Below, piece after piece: positions 1 through 6,063 of a DNA stretch of 6,510 bases (positions are counted from its first letter, which is position 1; each line of letters opens with the position of its first letter). Where the stretch lies: contig CAYQJO010000239.1 of the NCBI GenBank assembly GCA_964417785.1, positions 1 through 6,510 on the forward strand, in the 5' to 3' direction. Under the pieces are notes generated by a model. It made no database searches. It saw only the letters and a program-made list of their open reading frames with translations, and was not told the DNA's origin. Position numbers and translations under genes: made by a program. Source of the stretch: DAOTUL01 sp034437435 (lineage in GTDB: Bacteria > Chloroflexota > Anaerolineae > Aggregatilineales > Phototrophicaceae).

Positions 1-2
1 GC

Positions 3-746
3 CGATGTGGGTTGACACCCAACTTGCGGCATGGGACGATAAACAATATTATTAAACATATCCAATCTGGTGGTTCAGGCTTCCAACTCGCGCATTTACT
101 TAACTCAAACACTTGTACTACACAATCCGAGACTGTATGTTCAAGACAGCATACATACACACAGGCATGTGAGAATTGCTGCTGGGAACAATGGCGGGGA
201 GAGGCACCAGGGATAGCGGAAACGGGGCTAGAAACATGTGTTCAATCCTGTCAGACTTTACCAACATATACCCCAACCAGTAGCGATGATCACAACTGTG
301 GATGCTATGGTGTTAGCGGTTTTGGTGCTAATTTCATATTGTGTGAAAATGAGCTAATACCAGAATGTAGTGGCGGACCCTGTGATTATTGTTACGGAAT
401 GCCACGTCCCATTCACTGTCTTGCAGGTTGTGAAGCTAGAGAATGTACAACCGCAGTCGATGCGGCAAACTTTCTGATTAGTTGGCTTGGACTCACTCCG
501 GTTGGGCAAATAGAACGTCTTGAAATTCTTCTCGAATTTGCTGGTTGTGGGGTTGGTATCTATGAAGTTATCATTGGAATTGTTAATGGTAGCATATCTA
601 TACCAGAGGCTGCATATGAGATTGTTCGTGTATGTCCCGAACAACTCATGAACAAAACCAGCGGCGAATTACTTACCTCAGCAGGTGATATAGAAGAGGT
701 TTTGAGGAGACTTCTTGACCCATGCGGGAAGATTATTTCAAACTAG
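3..746 (+). CDS. Cysteine-rich protein of unknown function, 5' end open at window edge
   Basis: I do not recognise this family. The frame is open from the left edge. The only early start candidate inside the window is TTG at 12 (244 residues), and there is no in-frame ATG until about residue 130, so the true start may lie upstream. Counted from TTG 12 there are 19 cysteines, 16 of them between residues 35 and 145, in clusters such as CENCC, CVQSC, CGC, CDYC and CLAGC. The last 90 residues lose most cysteines and look helical and amphipathic, with a hydrophobic stretch near residues 170-191. This density suggests a disulfide-bonded exported domain or a metal-binding domain, but no signal peptide is visible within the window. 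The 3' end overlaps the next gene by 25 bp, which implies co-transcription. GC is clearly lower than in the genes from 1870 onward. It could be the C-terminal part of a larger protein. Confidence is good that it is coding and low on function. Confidence 0.6.
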   Translation, partial: RCGLTPNLRHGTINNIIKHIQSGGSGFQLAHLLNSNTCTTQSETVCSRQHTYTQACENCCWEQWRGEAPGIAETGLETCVQSCQTLPTYTPTSSDDHNCGCYGVSGFGANFILCENELIPECSGGPCDYCYGMPRPIHCLAGCEARECTTAVDAANFLISWLGLTPVGQIERLEILLEFAGCGVGIYEVIIGIVNGSISIPEAAYEIVRVCPEQLMNKTSGELLTSAGDIEEVLRRLLDPCGKIISN

Positions 747-1777
747 TTTGTCGCTTGATCTATTTTGCACTGTTTGCTGCCATTTTTCTGATATTTCTAT
801 ACTCTCGCTTCCCCAGCGGAAATGATATGCGTAGAGAAAACTTGCCATTTGTTATTTCTGATTCAAAGCCAGTTTGGTCGCCTACGGGCGATCAACTGGC
901 TTTTGCGTCAACTAGAAGTGGAAACGGTGATATCTGGGTTGTCGGTTCTAATGGAGAATATCTAAGCAATCTTACTCAGCAAAACCCTGGTGGCGACTCT
1001 TTCCCACAGTGGTCGCCCAATGGGCAGTTGATCGCTTATTCGAGCTATTCATTTGACTCGGCAAATGTAGACATTTGGATTATGAACGCAAACGGAGCAA
1101 ATAAAACCAATTTGACCAACCATCCATCTTATGATGCACAAGCATATTGGTCTCCTGATGGGAAAAGTTTGGTGTTTGTCTCTGATAGAGCCGGTCGAAA
1201 CGATATATGGATAATGGATAGAGATGGTCATAATTTAGTGAATATAACCGACAAACTTGACGCATCATCGTTCTTTTTCCCAATGTGGTCGCCTGATGGC
1301 AGAAAAATACTGTTCTTGGGTACAAAAGATGGCTTTTCTCAGGTATGGGTATATGAGAAAAGCACCATGAATATCCAACAAATCACGATTGATGGGCATA
1401 ACACCGCAGCAGCATGGTCCCCTGATTCGGGGCAAATTGTAGTTCAACGCAAAGTAGAGAATTGGGATATATGGACCACATCATTAAATAAAAACAGAAT
1501 GCGCAATCTGACATCTGATAACCCTCAAATGGATAGTGCGCCGATTTGGGTATCAGATGGAAACCACATTATCTATGCTGCATTTGTTGAGGATATACAA
1601 AAAATCATAATGATGAACAATGATGGCTCGGACAAATTCAATCTAACCGACGATGATGTCAGTGGAAGCGACCCAGCCTTATCACCAAATGGTGATTTTC
1701 TAGCTTTTATTAACACAAAAAACTACAAAATTAACATTCTATCTTTGGCAGATGGAGAAATGATCACGATTGAATAG
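722..1777 (+). CDS. Membrane-anchored TolB/PD40-type beta-propeller protein
   Basis: The 351-residue protein has an N-terminal hydrophobic segment at about residues 9-28, after the charged start MREDYFK, and reads as a signal anchor or uncleaved signal peptide. The rest would then lie outside the cytoplasmic membrane. It carries seven PD40-like repeats of 43-46 residues. Their WSPxG-type motifs have the key position at residues 52, 97, 143, 189, 232, 276 and 320; the last two are degenerate (IWVSDG, ALSPNG). Most are followed by a DIW(I/V) strand, for example DIWIMNANG and DIWIMDRDG. Seven repeats fit one closed seven-bladed propeller, as in the C-terminal domain of TolB, but there is no TolB N-terminal domain and no pal/tol neighbour, so a Tol function is not implied. 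A binding or scaffold role is inference. GAGGAGA at 704-710 lies 11 bases before the ATG, inside the upstream gene, which suggests translational coupling. Like its upstream partner it is AT-rich. Confidence 0.85.
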   Translation: MREDYFKLVCRLIYFALFAAIFLIFLYSRFPSGNDMRRENLPFVISDSKPVWSPTGDQLAFASTRSGNGDIWVVGSNGEYLSNLTQQNPGGDSFPQWSPNGQLIAYSSYSFDSANVDIWIMNANGANKTNLTNHPSYDAQAYWSPDGKSLVFVSDRAGRNDIWIMDRDGHNLVNITDKLDASSFFFPMWSPDGRKILFLGTKDGFSQVWVYEKSTMNIQQITIDGHNTAAAWSPDSGQIVVQRKVENWDIWTTSLNKNRMRNLTSDNPQMDSAPIWVSDGNHIIYAAFVEDIQKIIMMNNDGSDKFNLTDDDVSGSDPALSPNGDFLAFINTKNYKINILSLADGEMITIE

Positions 1778-1871
1778 CACAAACGGCCATATGATGTCAC
1801 CCAACCAGGGTAAGAATAAAGCCTTGCGTTTCGTCCAGAGATATAGGTTATTTATTTGACGGAGAAGCGCA

Positions 1872-2456
1872 GTGAAAATCGATTTCAGCCCGGTAAATCG
1901 CGGCGATATGTTCCTGATCGACTTTGTACACCAGTTCACGCTTGACGATCTGCGGGCCATGACCCACCACAGCATCAATACCATGCTCGAAATTGTCGCC
2001 GGTCTGGACGACGCACAATTGACCTTTATCCCCGATGACCCCGATGCTCACGACCCCTATGCCACTACCGAGGAAGAAAAGCACGTTGGCTGGAGTCTGG
2101 CGCATATCGTCGCCCATGTGACCGCCAGCAGCGAGGAAGGCGCGGCCACCAGTTCGCTGCTGGCGCGTGGTGTGACCACCAGCGAGCGCCCCCGCTACGA
2201 GACGCCCTGGCGCGACCTCAAGACCCGCGAGCAGGTGGTGCAGCGATTGGAGGAAAGCCGCCGCATACGTCTGGCCTATCTCGATACCTGGCCGGACCAA
2301 CCCTTTCTGGATGTCTACCGCGATGTCTCGCCGCGCTTCACCGAGAAGGTCGGCCTCATGAACGCACCGGCTGCCTTCATGTTCGGCCTGAAGCATGAGA
2401 TCGACCACCATGAGCAGATGCGCGATGTGGCGGCCCAATTGCGAGCCAAAGCCTGA
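1872..2456 (+). CDS. DinB-like four-helix-bundle protein (putative metal-dependent enzyme)
   Basis: The 194-residue protein has the pattern of the DinB/YfiT superfamily. An early helix has a His pair (residues 32-33), a central helix reads WSLAHIVAHV (H78, H82), and a C-terminal helix reads LKHEIDHHEQM (H175, H179, H180). In this superfamily three histidines on different helices bind a divalent metal. Members include bacillithiol- and mycothiol-dependent transferases and many proteins of unknown role, so the substrate cannot be named. No signal peptide or membrane segment is seen, so it is probably cytosolic. I chose the GTG start at 1872 because GGAGAA at 1861-1866 sits 5 bases upstream; an ATG at 1908 is in frame but has weaker support. 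It is the first gene of the GC-rich part. The 94-base gap before it has only weak promoter-like elements (TTGCGT at 1824-1829, AT-rich stretch 1841-1857) and no hairpin terminator for the upstream gene. Family confidence is fair. Confidence 0.75.
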   Translation: MKIDFSPVNRGDMFLIDFVHQFTLDDLRAMTHHSINTMLEIVAGLDDAQLTFIPDDPDAHDPYATTEEEKHVGWSLAHIVAHVTASSEEGAATSSLLARGVTTSERPRYETPWRDLKTREQVVQRLEESRRIRLAYLDTWPDQPFLDVYRDVSPRFTEKVGLMNAPAAFMFGLKHEIDHHEQMRDVAAQLRAKA

Positions 2457-2460
2457 TCCC

Positions 2461-2489
2461 TTTACACGACAGGGACGCTGGTCTATACT
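2461..2489 (+). promoter_or_regulatory. Sigma-70 type promoter for the hisS leader transcript
   Basis: TTTACA (2461-2466) and TATACT (2484-2489) are separated by exactly 17 bases; each hexamer has one mismatch to TTGACA/TATAAT. Transcription would begin about 7-8 bases after the -10 box, at 2496-2497, that is at or one base before the ATG of the histidine-rich leader ORF. The promoter starts 4 bases after the stop of the DinB-like gene, so hisS can be transcribed independently. Confidence 0.75.
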
Positions 2490-2496
2490 TCTTCGT

Positions 2497-2535
2497 ATGA
2501 CGAACCATCACCATTTCGATTTGCGAATACGCTGA
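2497..2535 (+). CDS. Histidine leader peptide (MTNHHHFDLRIR) of a hisS attenuator
   Basis: ATG at 2497 opens a 12-codon ORF with three consecutive His codons (CAT CAC CAT, 2506-2514) and a TGA stop at 2533-2535. It lies between a strong promoter and an intrinsic terminator, all just upstream of hisS. No Shine-Dalgarno sequence is found at usable distance, but the predicted transcription start coincides with the ATG, so translation would be leaderless. The peptide resembles the E. coli his operon leader in logic (MT start, His run, short), though with 3 rather than 7 His codons. The expected role is sensing of charged tRNA-His: a ribosome pausing at the His codons favours transcription of hisS. 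Three His codons by chance in a 12-codon ORF at this exact place is unlikely, but no experimental evidence is available here. The ORF is too short for routine gene callers. Confidence 0.75.
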   Translation: MTNHHHFDLRIR

Positions 2536-2580
2536 CCAGCGGTGTCCGACATGATTCTCCGGCGCAGACGTTGGTCTGCG
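2530..2580 (+). promoter_or_regulatory. Predicted antiterminator hairpin of the hisS attenuator
   Basis: Bases 2530-2541 can pair with 2569-2580, giving 11 pairs (one G-U) and a single U-U mismatch (2533/2577), with a 27-base loop. The 3' arm uses 2574-2580, seven of the eight bases of the terminator's 3' arm, so the two structures exclude each other. The 5' arm overlaps the leader stop codon (2533-2535). A ribosome terminating there would cover it and release the terminator. A ribosome stalled at the His codons (2506-2514), with about 12 bases of footprint downstream, would leave it free. Pairing was worked out by eye; energies were not computed. Confidence 0.6.
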
Positions 2581-2587
2581 CTTTTTT
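2562..2587 (+). terminator. Intrinsic terminator (attenuator) upstream of hisS
   Basis: GCGCAGAC (2562-2569), loop GTTG (2570-2573) and GTCTGCGC (2574-2581) form a perfect 8-bp, six-G/C stem followed directly by six T (2582-2587). It ends 25 bases before the hisS ATG and 11 before its ribosome binding site. It lies downstream of the hisS promoter and leader ORF, so it is placed to control hisS rather than to end the DinB-like gene alone. Confidence 0.88.
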
Positions 2588-2612
2588 GTTGTCTGATTAA
2601 GGAGCGCTACAG

Positions 2613-3959
2613 ATGATTAATCCCCGTCCACCCAAAGGCATGCGTGATTTCCTCCCCGCCAACATGCTCAAACGCAACTACGTCTTTGATCTGGTCCAGC
2701 AGGTGTTCCATCTCTACGGATTCGAGCCGCTGCAAACGCCCGTCATCGAACTCAGCGATACCCTGATGGGCAAGTACGGCGAGGAGGCAGAAAATCTCAT
2801 CTACAGCGCATCGCATGGACGGGGCAGCAGTGAGGCGCTTTCGCTGCGCTACGATTTGACTGTTCCCCTGGCACGCATCGTCGCCCAGTACGAGAACGAG
2901 GTGACGCTGCCCTTCAAGCGCTACCAGATCGCGCCCGTATTCCGCGGCGAGCGGCCTCAGCGTGGGCGCTACCGTGAGTTCTACCAGTGCGACGCCGATA
3001 TTGTCGGTATCGGCGATATGCGGGCCGATGCGGAGATTTTGAGTTTACTGGTGACCGCCTTGCACAAGATTGGCTTCCCGCAGTTTGAGGTGAAGATCAA
3101 CCACCGCCGCCTCCTGACCGCCATCGGGCAGTATTCCGGCGTGCCAGATGATCGTTTGGCGGATTTGTACCGCAGTGTCGATAAATTCGACAAGGTGGGC
3201 GCGTCGGGCGTGCGCGATGAACTGGTCAAGCGCGGGATTGAGGCGGCAGTGGTGGACCGGATGCTCGATCTCATCACACAGCAGCGGCCCGGATTGGAGA
3301 ACCTGGATTATCTTGCCGGTGTGATGGCCGACTTGCCCGACGCCGTGAGCAGCATCGATGAACTGCGCCAACTGGCGGCACACCTGGACGACGCCAACGT
3401 GCTGCCAGAGGAATACAGCTTTGACCTGACGATGGTGCGCGGCCTGGGTTACTATACCGGGCCGATTTTCGAGGCCGTGATTTCCGAGCCAAACCTGGGC
3501 AGCATCGCTGGCGGCGGGCGCTATGACAATCTGATCGGCCTGTTCCGCAAGGAGAGTTTGCCCACTACCGGCGTATCCCTGGGCATTGAGCGCATCATCG
3601 ACGTGATGGACATCCTTGATCTGTACCCAGAAGCGCTGGGTGGGACGGTAGTCCAGGTCCTGGTGACAGTGTTCAGCGCGGAGACACGGGGCGAGTCGGC
3701 GCGTCTCGCCGCAGAACTGCGCTCTGCCGGGATCAACACCGAGCTGTACATGGAAGACCGCAAGCTCGGCAAGCAGTTCAACTATGCCGATAAGAAAGGC
3801 ATCCCGATTGTGGCGTTGGTGGCTCCCGAAGAGGTCGAAGCCGGTGTGGTCAAGTTCAAGCGCCTGCGCGACGGTGAGGAGATCACGGTGCCGCGAGCGG
3901 AAGCAACCGCCAGACTGACGAATTTTTCTCTCACTACCTCAGGTAGTGAGAGAACATAG
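2613..3959 (+). CDS. hisS: Histidyl-tRNA synthetase
   Basis: This class II aminoacyl-tRNA synthetase charges tRNA-His with histidine in the cytosol. The 448 residues contain motif 1 (VFHLYGFEPLQTPVIE, residues 31-46), motif 2 (VFRGERPQRGRYREFYQCD, residues 109-127), the His-specific signatures RGLGYYTG (276-283) and GGGRYD (300-305), and motif 3 (GVSLGIERI, 320-328). A C-terminal anticodon-binding domain spans about 345-435. AAGGAG at 2599-2604 lies 8 bases before the ATG. Several motifs (RYDLTVP at 79-85, RYREFYQCD at 119-127, SVDKFDK at 188-194) match the eukaryotic cytosolic/archaeal type from memory; E. coli HisS has an RPEGT and RYRQFHQ pattern instead. The last residues, about SLTTSGSERT, are encoded by a perfect palindrome and lie beyond the usual domain. 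Expression is probably governed by the upstream histidine attenuator. The function is certain. Confidence 0.97.
   Translation: MINPRPPKGMRDFLPANMLKRNYVFDLVQQVFHLYGFEPLQTPVIELSDTLMGKYGEEAENLIYSASHGRGSSEALSLRYDLTVPLARIVAQYENEVTLPFKRYQIAPVFRGERPQRGRYREFYQCDADIVGIGDMRADAEILSLLVTALHKIGFPQFEVKINHRRLLTAIGQYSGVPDDRLADLYRSVDKFDKVGASGVRDELVKRGIEAAVVDRMLDLITQQRPGLENLDYLAGVMADLPDAVSSIDELRQLAAHLDDANVLPEEYSFDLTMVRGLGYYTGPIFEAVISEPNLGSIAGGGRYDNLIGLFRKESLPTTGVSLGIERIIDVMDILDLYPEALGGTVVQVLVTVFSAETRGESARLAAELRSAGINTELYMEDRKLGKQFNYADKKGIPIVALVAPEEVEAGVVKFKRLRDGEEITVPRAEATARLTNFSLTTSGSERT
3926..3954. repeat. 29-bp perfect palindrome at the 3' end of hisS
   Basis: Arms TTCTCTCACTACCT (3926-3939) and AGGTAGTGAGAGAA (3941-3954) are exact reverse complements around a single C at 3940. 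As RNA this is a 13-bp stem with a three-base loop. It lies inside the last codons of hisS, 22 bases from the stop of the convergent minus-strand gene. There is no T-run after the stem on either strand (T5 precedes it on the plus strand), so it is not a standard intrinsic terminator. It may still be a two-way 3'-end hairpin or a dispersed repeat. Confidence 0.7.
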
Positions 3960-3975
3960 CGGGATATGTGGGTGG

Positions 3976-5061
3976 TCAGGATTGCAGGCGTTCGTGTTCG
4001 ACCATTGCCAGAATAAAGGGGCCGACCCCTTTTTCGTCGTTCGCCACGACGGGTTCATTGATGTAGTAGTCGTATGAGCCGTCGCGGTAGGGATTGCCGC
4101 CGAGTCCGGCCACGCTGCATATGCCGTTCAGGCTGACGCCGCCGTCCTCGTCTTCTGTGACCAGATGTCCTAGAATACCGGCGACGGCTTTTTCAGCCAT
4201 GTTGCGATAGTCGCCGTAGCCGAGCCGTGTCGCTTTAGCGGTGGCATAGGCAATCATGTTGGATGCGGAGGCTTCCAGATAGTTGCCTTCGCGCCCGCCC
4301 TGGTCGAGGACCTGGTACCAGAGACCAGTCGGCGCATCCTGAACACGGATAAGCGCGTCAACCGTCTGGTTGAAGATGTCGATCAGGCGGGCGCGTCCGG
4401 GATGGTCCGCCGGGAGATCATCGAGTATGTCCATAATAGCCATAACAAACCAGCCAACAGCACGTCCCCAAAAGTGAGGCGAGCAGCCGGTTTCAGGATC
4501 GGCCCAACGCTGCTGGCGGCTTTCGTCCCAGCCGTGATAGAGCAGACCGGTGGCGGCATCGCGGGTGTGTTTCTCGATCAGCGTAATCTGATGGACGACC
4601 TCATCGAAGTCTTCGGGCTTGTTCATGACGCGAGCGTACTGCGTGAGAAAGGGTCCGGCCATGTAGATGCCGTCCAACCACATCTGGTGGGGGTAGATGT
4701 TCTTATGCCAGAAGCCCTTTTCGGATGTGCGCGGGTGGGTGTCCATCTGCTGCCGCAGCAGGTGGATGGCTTTTTCGTAGCGCGGATCGTCGGTCGCCTC
4801 GCGCAGTCCGAAGAGCAGTTTGCCGGTATTGATGTGATCGATGTTGTATTCCGCCGGTTTGTAGGTGTGGATGCTGCCGTCAGGCTGGACGAAGGCGTCG
4901 ATGTTGGTTTTGACGTAGGCGAGGTATTTGTCGTCGCCGGTTTCATGCCAGACCTGCTCGATGCCTTTGAGGGCGACGCCCCATTCGTAGGCCCATTTTT
5001 TGCCGAGAATGGCGTGGCGCTGCATGAGCGTGTCGGCAGTGCGGATTGACCAAGGTGTCAT
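3976..5061 (-). CDS. Unsaturated glucuronyl/galacturonyl hydrolase, GH105 (YteR/YesR-like)
   Basis: The 361-residue protein matches glycoside hydrolase families 88/105, most like the YteR/YesR unsaturated rhamnogalacturonyl hydrolases. These hydrate the 4,5-double bond of unsaturated uronic acid at the non-reducing end of oligosaccharides left by polysaccharide lyases. Visible family features are NIDHINTG (D75), HQMWLDGIYMAGPF (residues 125-138, with D130 at the place of the YteR catalytic Asp143), LYHGWDES (H176), FWGRAVGWF (197-205), NYLEASASNMIAYA (260-273) and the late NGICSVAGLGG segment (312-322). The length fits a complete (alpha/alpha)6 barrel. No signal peptide is seen, so it should act in the cytosol on imported disaccharides. 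The ATG at 5061 is preceded by AAAGGAA (5074-5068) with 6 bases spacing. No lyase or sugar transporter is nearby in the window, so the exact substrate is open. It converges with hisS (16 bases between stops) and diverges from the serB-type gene. Confidence 0.9.
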   Translation of the reverse strand: MTPWSIRTADTLMQRHAILGKKWAYEWGVALKGIEQVWHETGDDKYLAYVKTNIDAFVQPDGSIHTYKPAEYNIDHINTGKLLFGLREATDDPRYEKAIHLLRQQMDTHPRTSEKGFWHKNIYPHQMWLDGIYMAGPFLTQYARVMNKPEDFDEVVHQITLIEKHTRDAATGLLYHGWDESRQQRWADPETGCSPHFWGRAVGWFVMAIMDILDDLPADHPGRARLIDIFNQTVDALIRVQDAPTGLWYQVLDQGGREGNYLEASASNMIAYATAKATRLGYGDYRNMAEKAVAGILGHLVTEDEDGGVSLNGICSVAGLGGNPYRDGSYDYYINEPVVANDEKGVGPFILAMVEHERLQS

Positions 5062-5163
5062 GGTGTGTTCCTTTCAGTGATTGTGTGTGCGGCGGCACCT
5101 CGTCGCGGACATTTCTCCGGCAGGATGGTCGAGAAACCGACGCGCTCATCGGCGTGTTCAACG

Positions 5164-5193
5164 TTGATAGCAAAGACCAATCTCAAGTATAAT
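5164..5193 (+). promoter_or_regulatory. Sigma-70 type promoter for the serB-type gene
   Basis: TTGATA (5164-5169), an 18-base spacer and a perfect TATAAT (5188-5193) predict transcription starting near 5200. A short leader then carries AAGGGA (5209-5214) 6 bases before the TTG at 5221. The promoter sits in the 159-base divergent gap; the minus-strand promoter for the GH105 gene is not clear, although TATACT can be read on the minus strand over the same AT-rich bases (5191-5186). Confidence 0.7.
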
Positions 5194-5220
5194 CCATCGG
5201 GCGAGTATAAGGGAAGTCTA

Positions 5221-6063
5221 TTGGAACGTTGGACCAGCTTTGACCTGATCTTCTTCGATTGTGACAGCACACTTTCCACTATCGAAGGCATCGACGAACT
5301 GGCAAAACTCAAGGGCAAGGAATGGCGCGTCGGCCTGCTGACACAAAAAGCAATGGACGGTGACCTGGATTTGTCCGAAGTATATGGCAAGCGGTTACAG
5401 GCGATCCGGCCTACACGCGGGGAATTAAAGGCGGTGGAAGAGAAATACTGGGAGACTCTGGTACCGGATGTGATCGCCGTACTGGATGCCCTGCGCTTCC
5501 TCAAGAAAGAAATTTTCATCATCAGCGGTGGATTGGCGGAGCCGGTGCGCGGTTTTGGCAAGCGGCTGGGCGTGGCGGCGGACCATATTCGGGCCGTCGA
5601 ACTGGAATACAATGAACTGGCCGGTGAGTGGTGGCGCTACCACGAGCCACAAACGCAGCACAAGCAAACGTATCTCGATTACAACCAGGGGCCGCTGACC
5701 ATAACCAGCGGCAAGCCGGATATTATCCGCGAACTGGCGGGGAATCGTCACGGACGGCGTTTGATGATCGGTGATGGTTCGTCCGATCTGGCAACGCGGC
5801 ATGTGGTGGACCTGTTTGTCGGCTTCGGCGGTGTCGTGACACGGGAACGGGTGCGCGAGCAGGCGGATGTGTTCATTCATAGTGAGTCGATTGCGCCGAT
5901 TCTGCCGCTGGCCGCCGGACCGACCGGCTACCAGCGGGTGCTGAACACACCACATCAGGCGGTATTTGATAAGGGTATCCAGTTGGCATTTGGCGCGGGG
6001 ATGACTATCCAGCCAGAGGCACTGCGCGAGACATTCATGGGGGCATTTTCGGATGAACATTGA
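5221..6063 (+). CDS. serB: Phosphoserine phosphatase-like HAD hydrolase
   Basis: Phosphoserine phosphatase removes phosphate from O-phosphoserine in the last step of serine synthesis, in the cytosol. Counted from TTG 5221 (280 residues), HAD motif I is FFDCDSTLS (D13 nucleophile, D15 acid), followed by the cap sequence EGIDELAKL (22-30) seen in phosphoserine phosphatases. Motif II is ISGG (S102), motif III lysine is probably K165, and motif IV is IGDGSSD (D185, D189). The stretch FVGFGGVVTRERV (199-211) also resembles the eukaryotic enzyme. The frame stays open back to an ATG at 5065, but I prefer TTG 5221: it has a ribosome binding site (AAGGGA, 6 bases away) and a promoter at 5164-5193, and the extra 52 residues look non-coding and nearly reach the divergent gene's start. 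About 55 residues after the HAD core are not explained. The downstream gene overlaps by 11 bp. Another phosphomonoester substrate is possible. Confidence 0.85.
   Translation: MERWTSFDLIFFDCDSTLSTIEGIDELAKLKGKEWRVGLLTQKAMDGDLDLSEVYGKRLQAIRPTRGELKAVEEKYWETLVPDVIAVLDALRFLKKEIFIISGGLAEPVRGFGKRLGVAADHIRAVELEYNELAGEWWRYHEPQTQHKQTYLDYNQGPLTITSGKPDIIRELAGNRHGRRLMIGDGSSDLATRHVVDLFVGFGGVVTRERVREQADVFIHSESIAPILPLAAGPTGYQRVLNTPHQAVFDKGIQLAFGAGMTIQPEALRETFMGAFSDEH

Noticed and set aside
722..1777. Calling the propeller gene tolB
   Set aside because: It has the PD40 repeats but no TolB N-terminal domain and no Tol-Pal neighbours.
1848..2438. Minus-strand open frame opposite the DinB-like gene
   Set aside because: It is antisense to a gene with a ribosome binding site and clear histidine motifs; it arises from codon bias in GC-rich sequence.
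2457..2475. Inverted repeat TCCCT/AGGGA just after the DinB-like stop, as terminator or operator
   Set aside because: It has only a 5-bp stem with a 9-base loop and no T-run. It overlaps the -35 box, but it is too weak to call.
2477..2540. GCTGGTC (2477-2483) complementary to GACCAGC (2534-2540) as part of the attenuator
   Set aside because: The first copy lies between the -35 and -10 boxes and would not be transcribed.
2457..2612. T-box riboswitch for hisS
   Set aside because: No T-box core sequence and no specifier-loop architecture are present, and the leader is too short (about 90 transcribed bases).
2551..2616. A 21-codon ORF (ATG 2551 to TGA 2614-2616) running through the terminator and overlapping the hisS start
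   Set aside because: It has no ribosome binding site, is arginine-rich without relevant codons for regulation, and is explained by the hairpin and T-run.
4402..5049. Long plus-strand open frame opposite the GH105 gene
   Set aside because: It is a shadow of a strongly recognised minus-strand enzyme and shows no family motifs.
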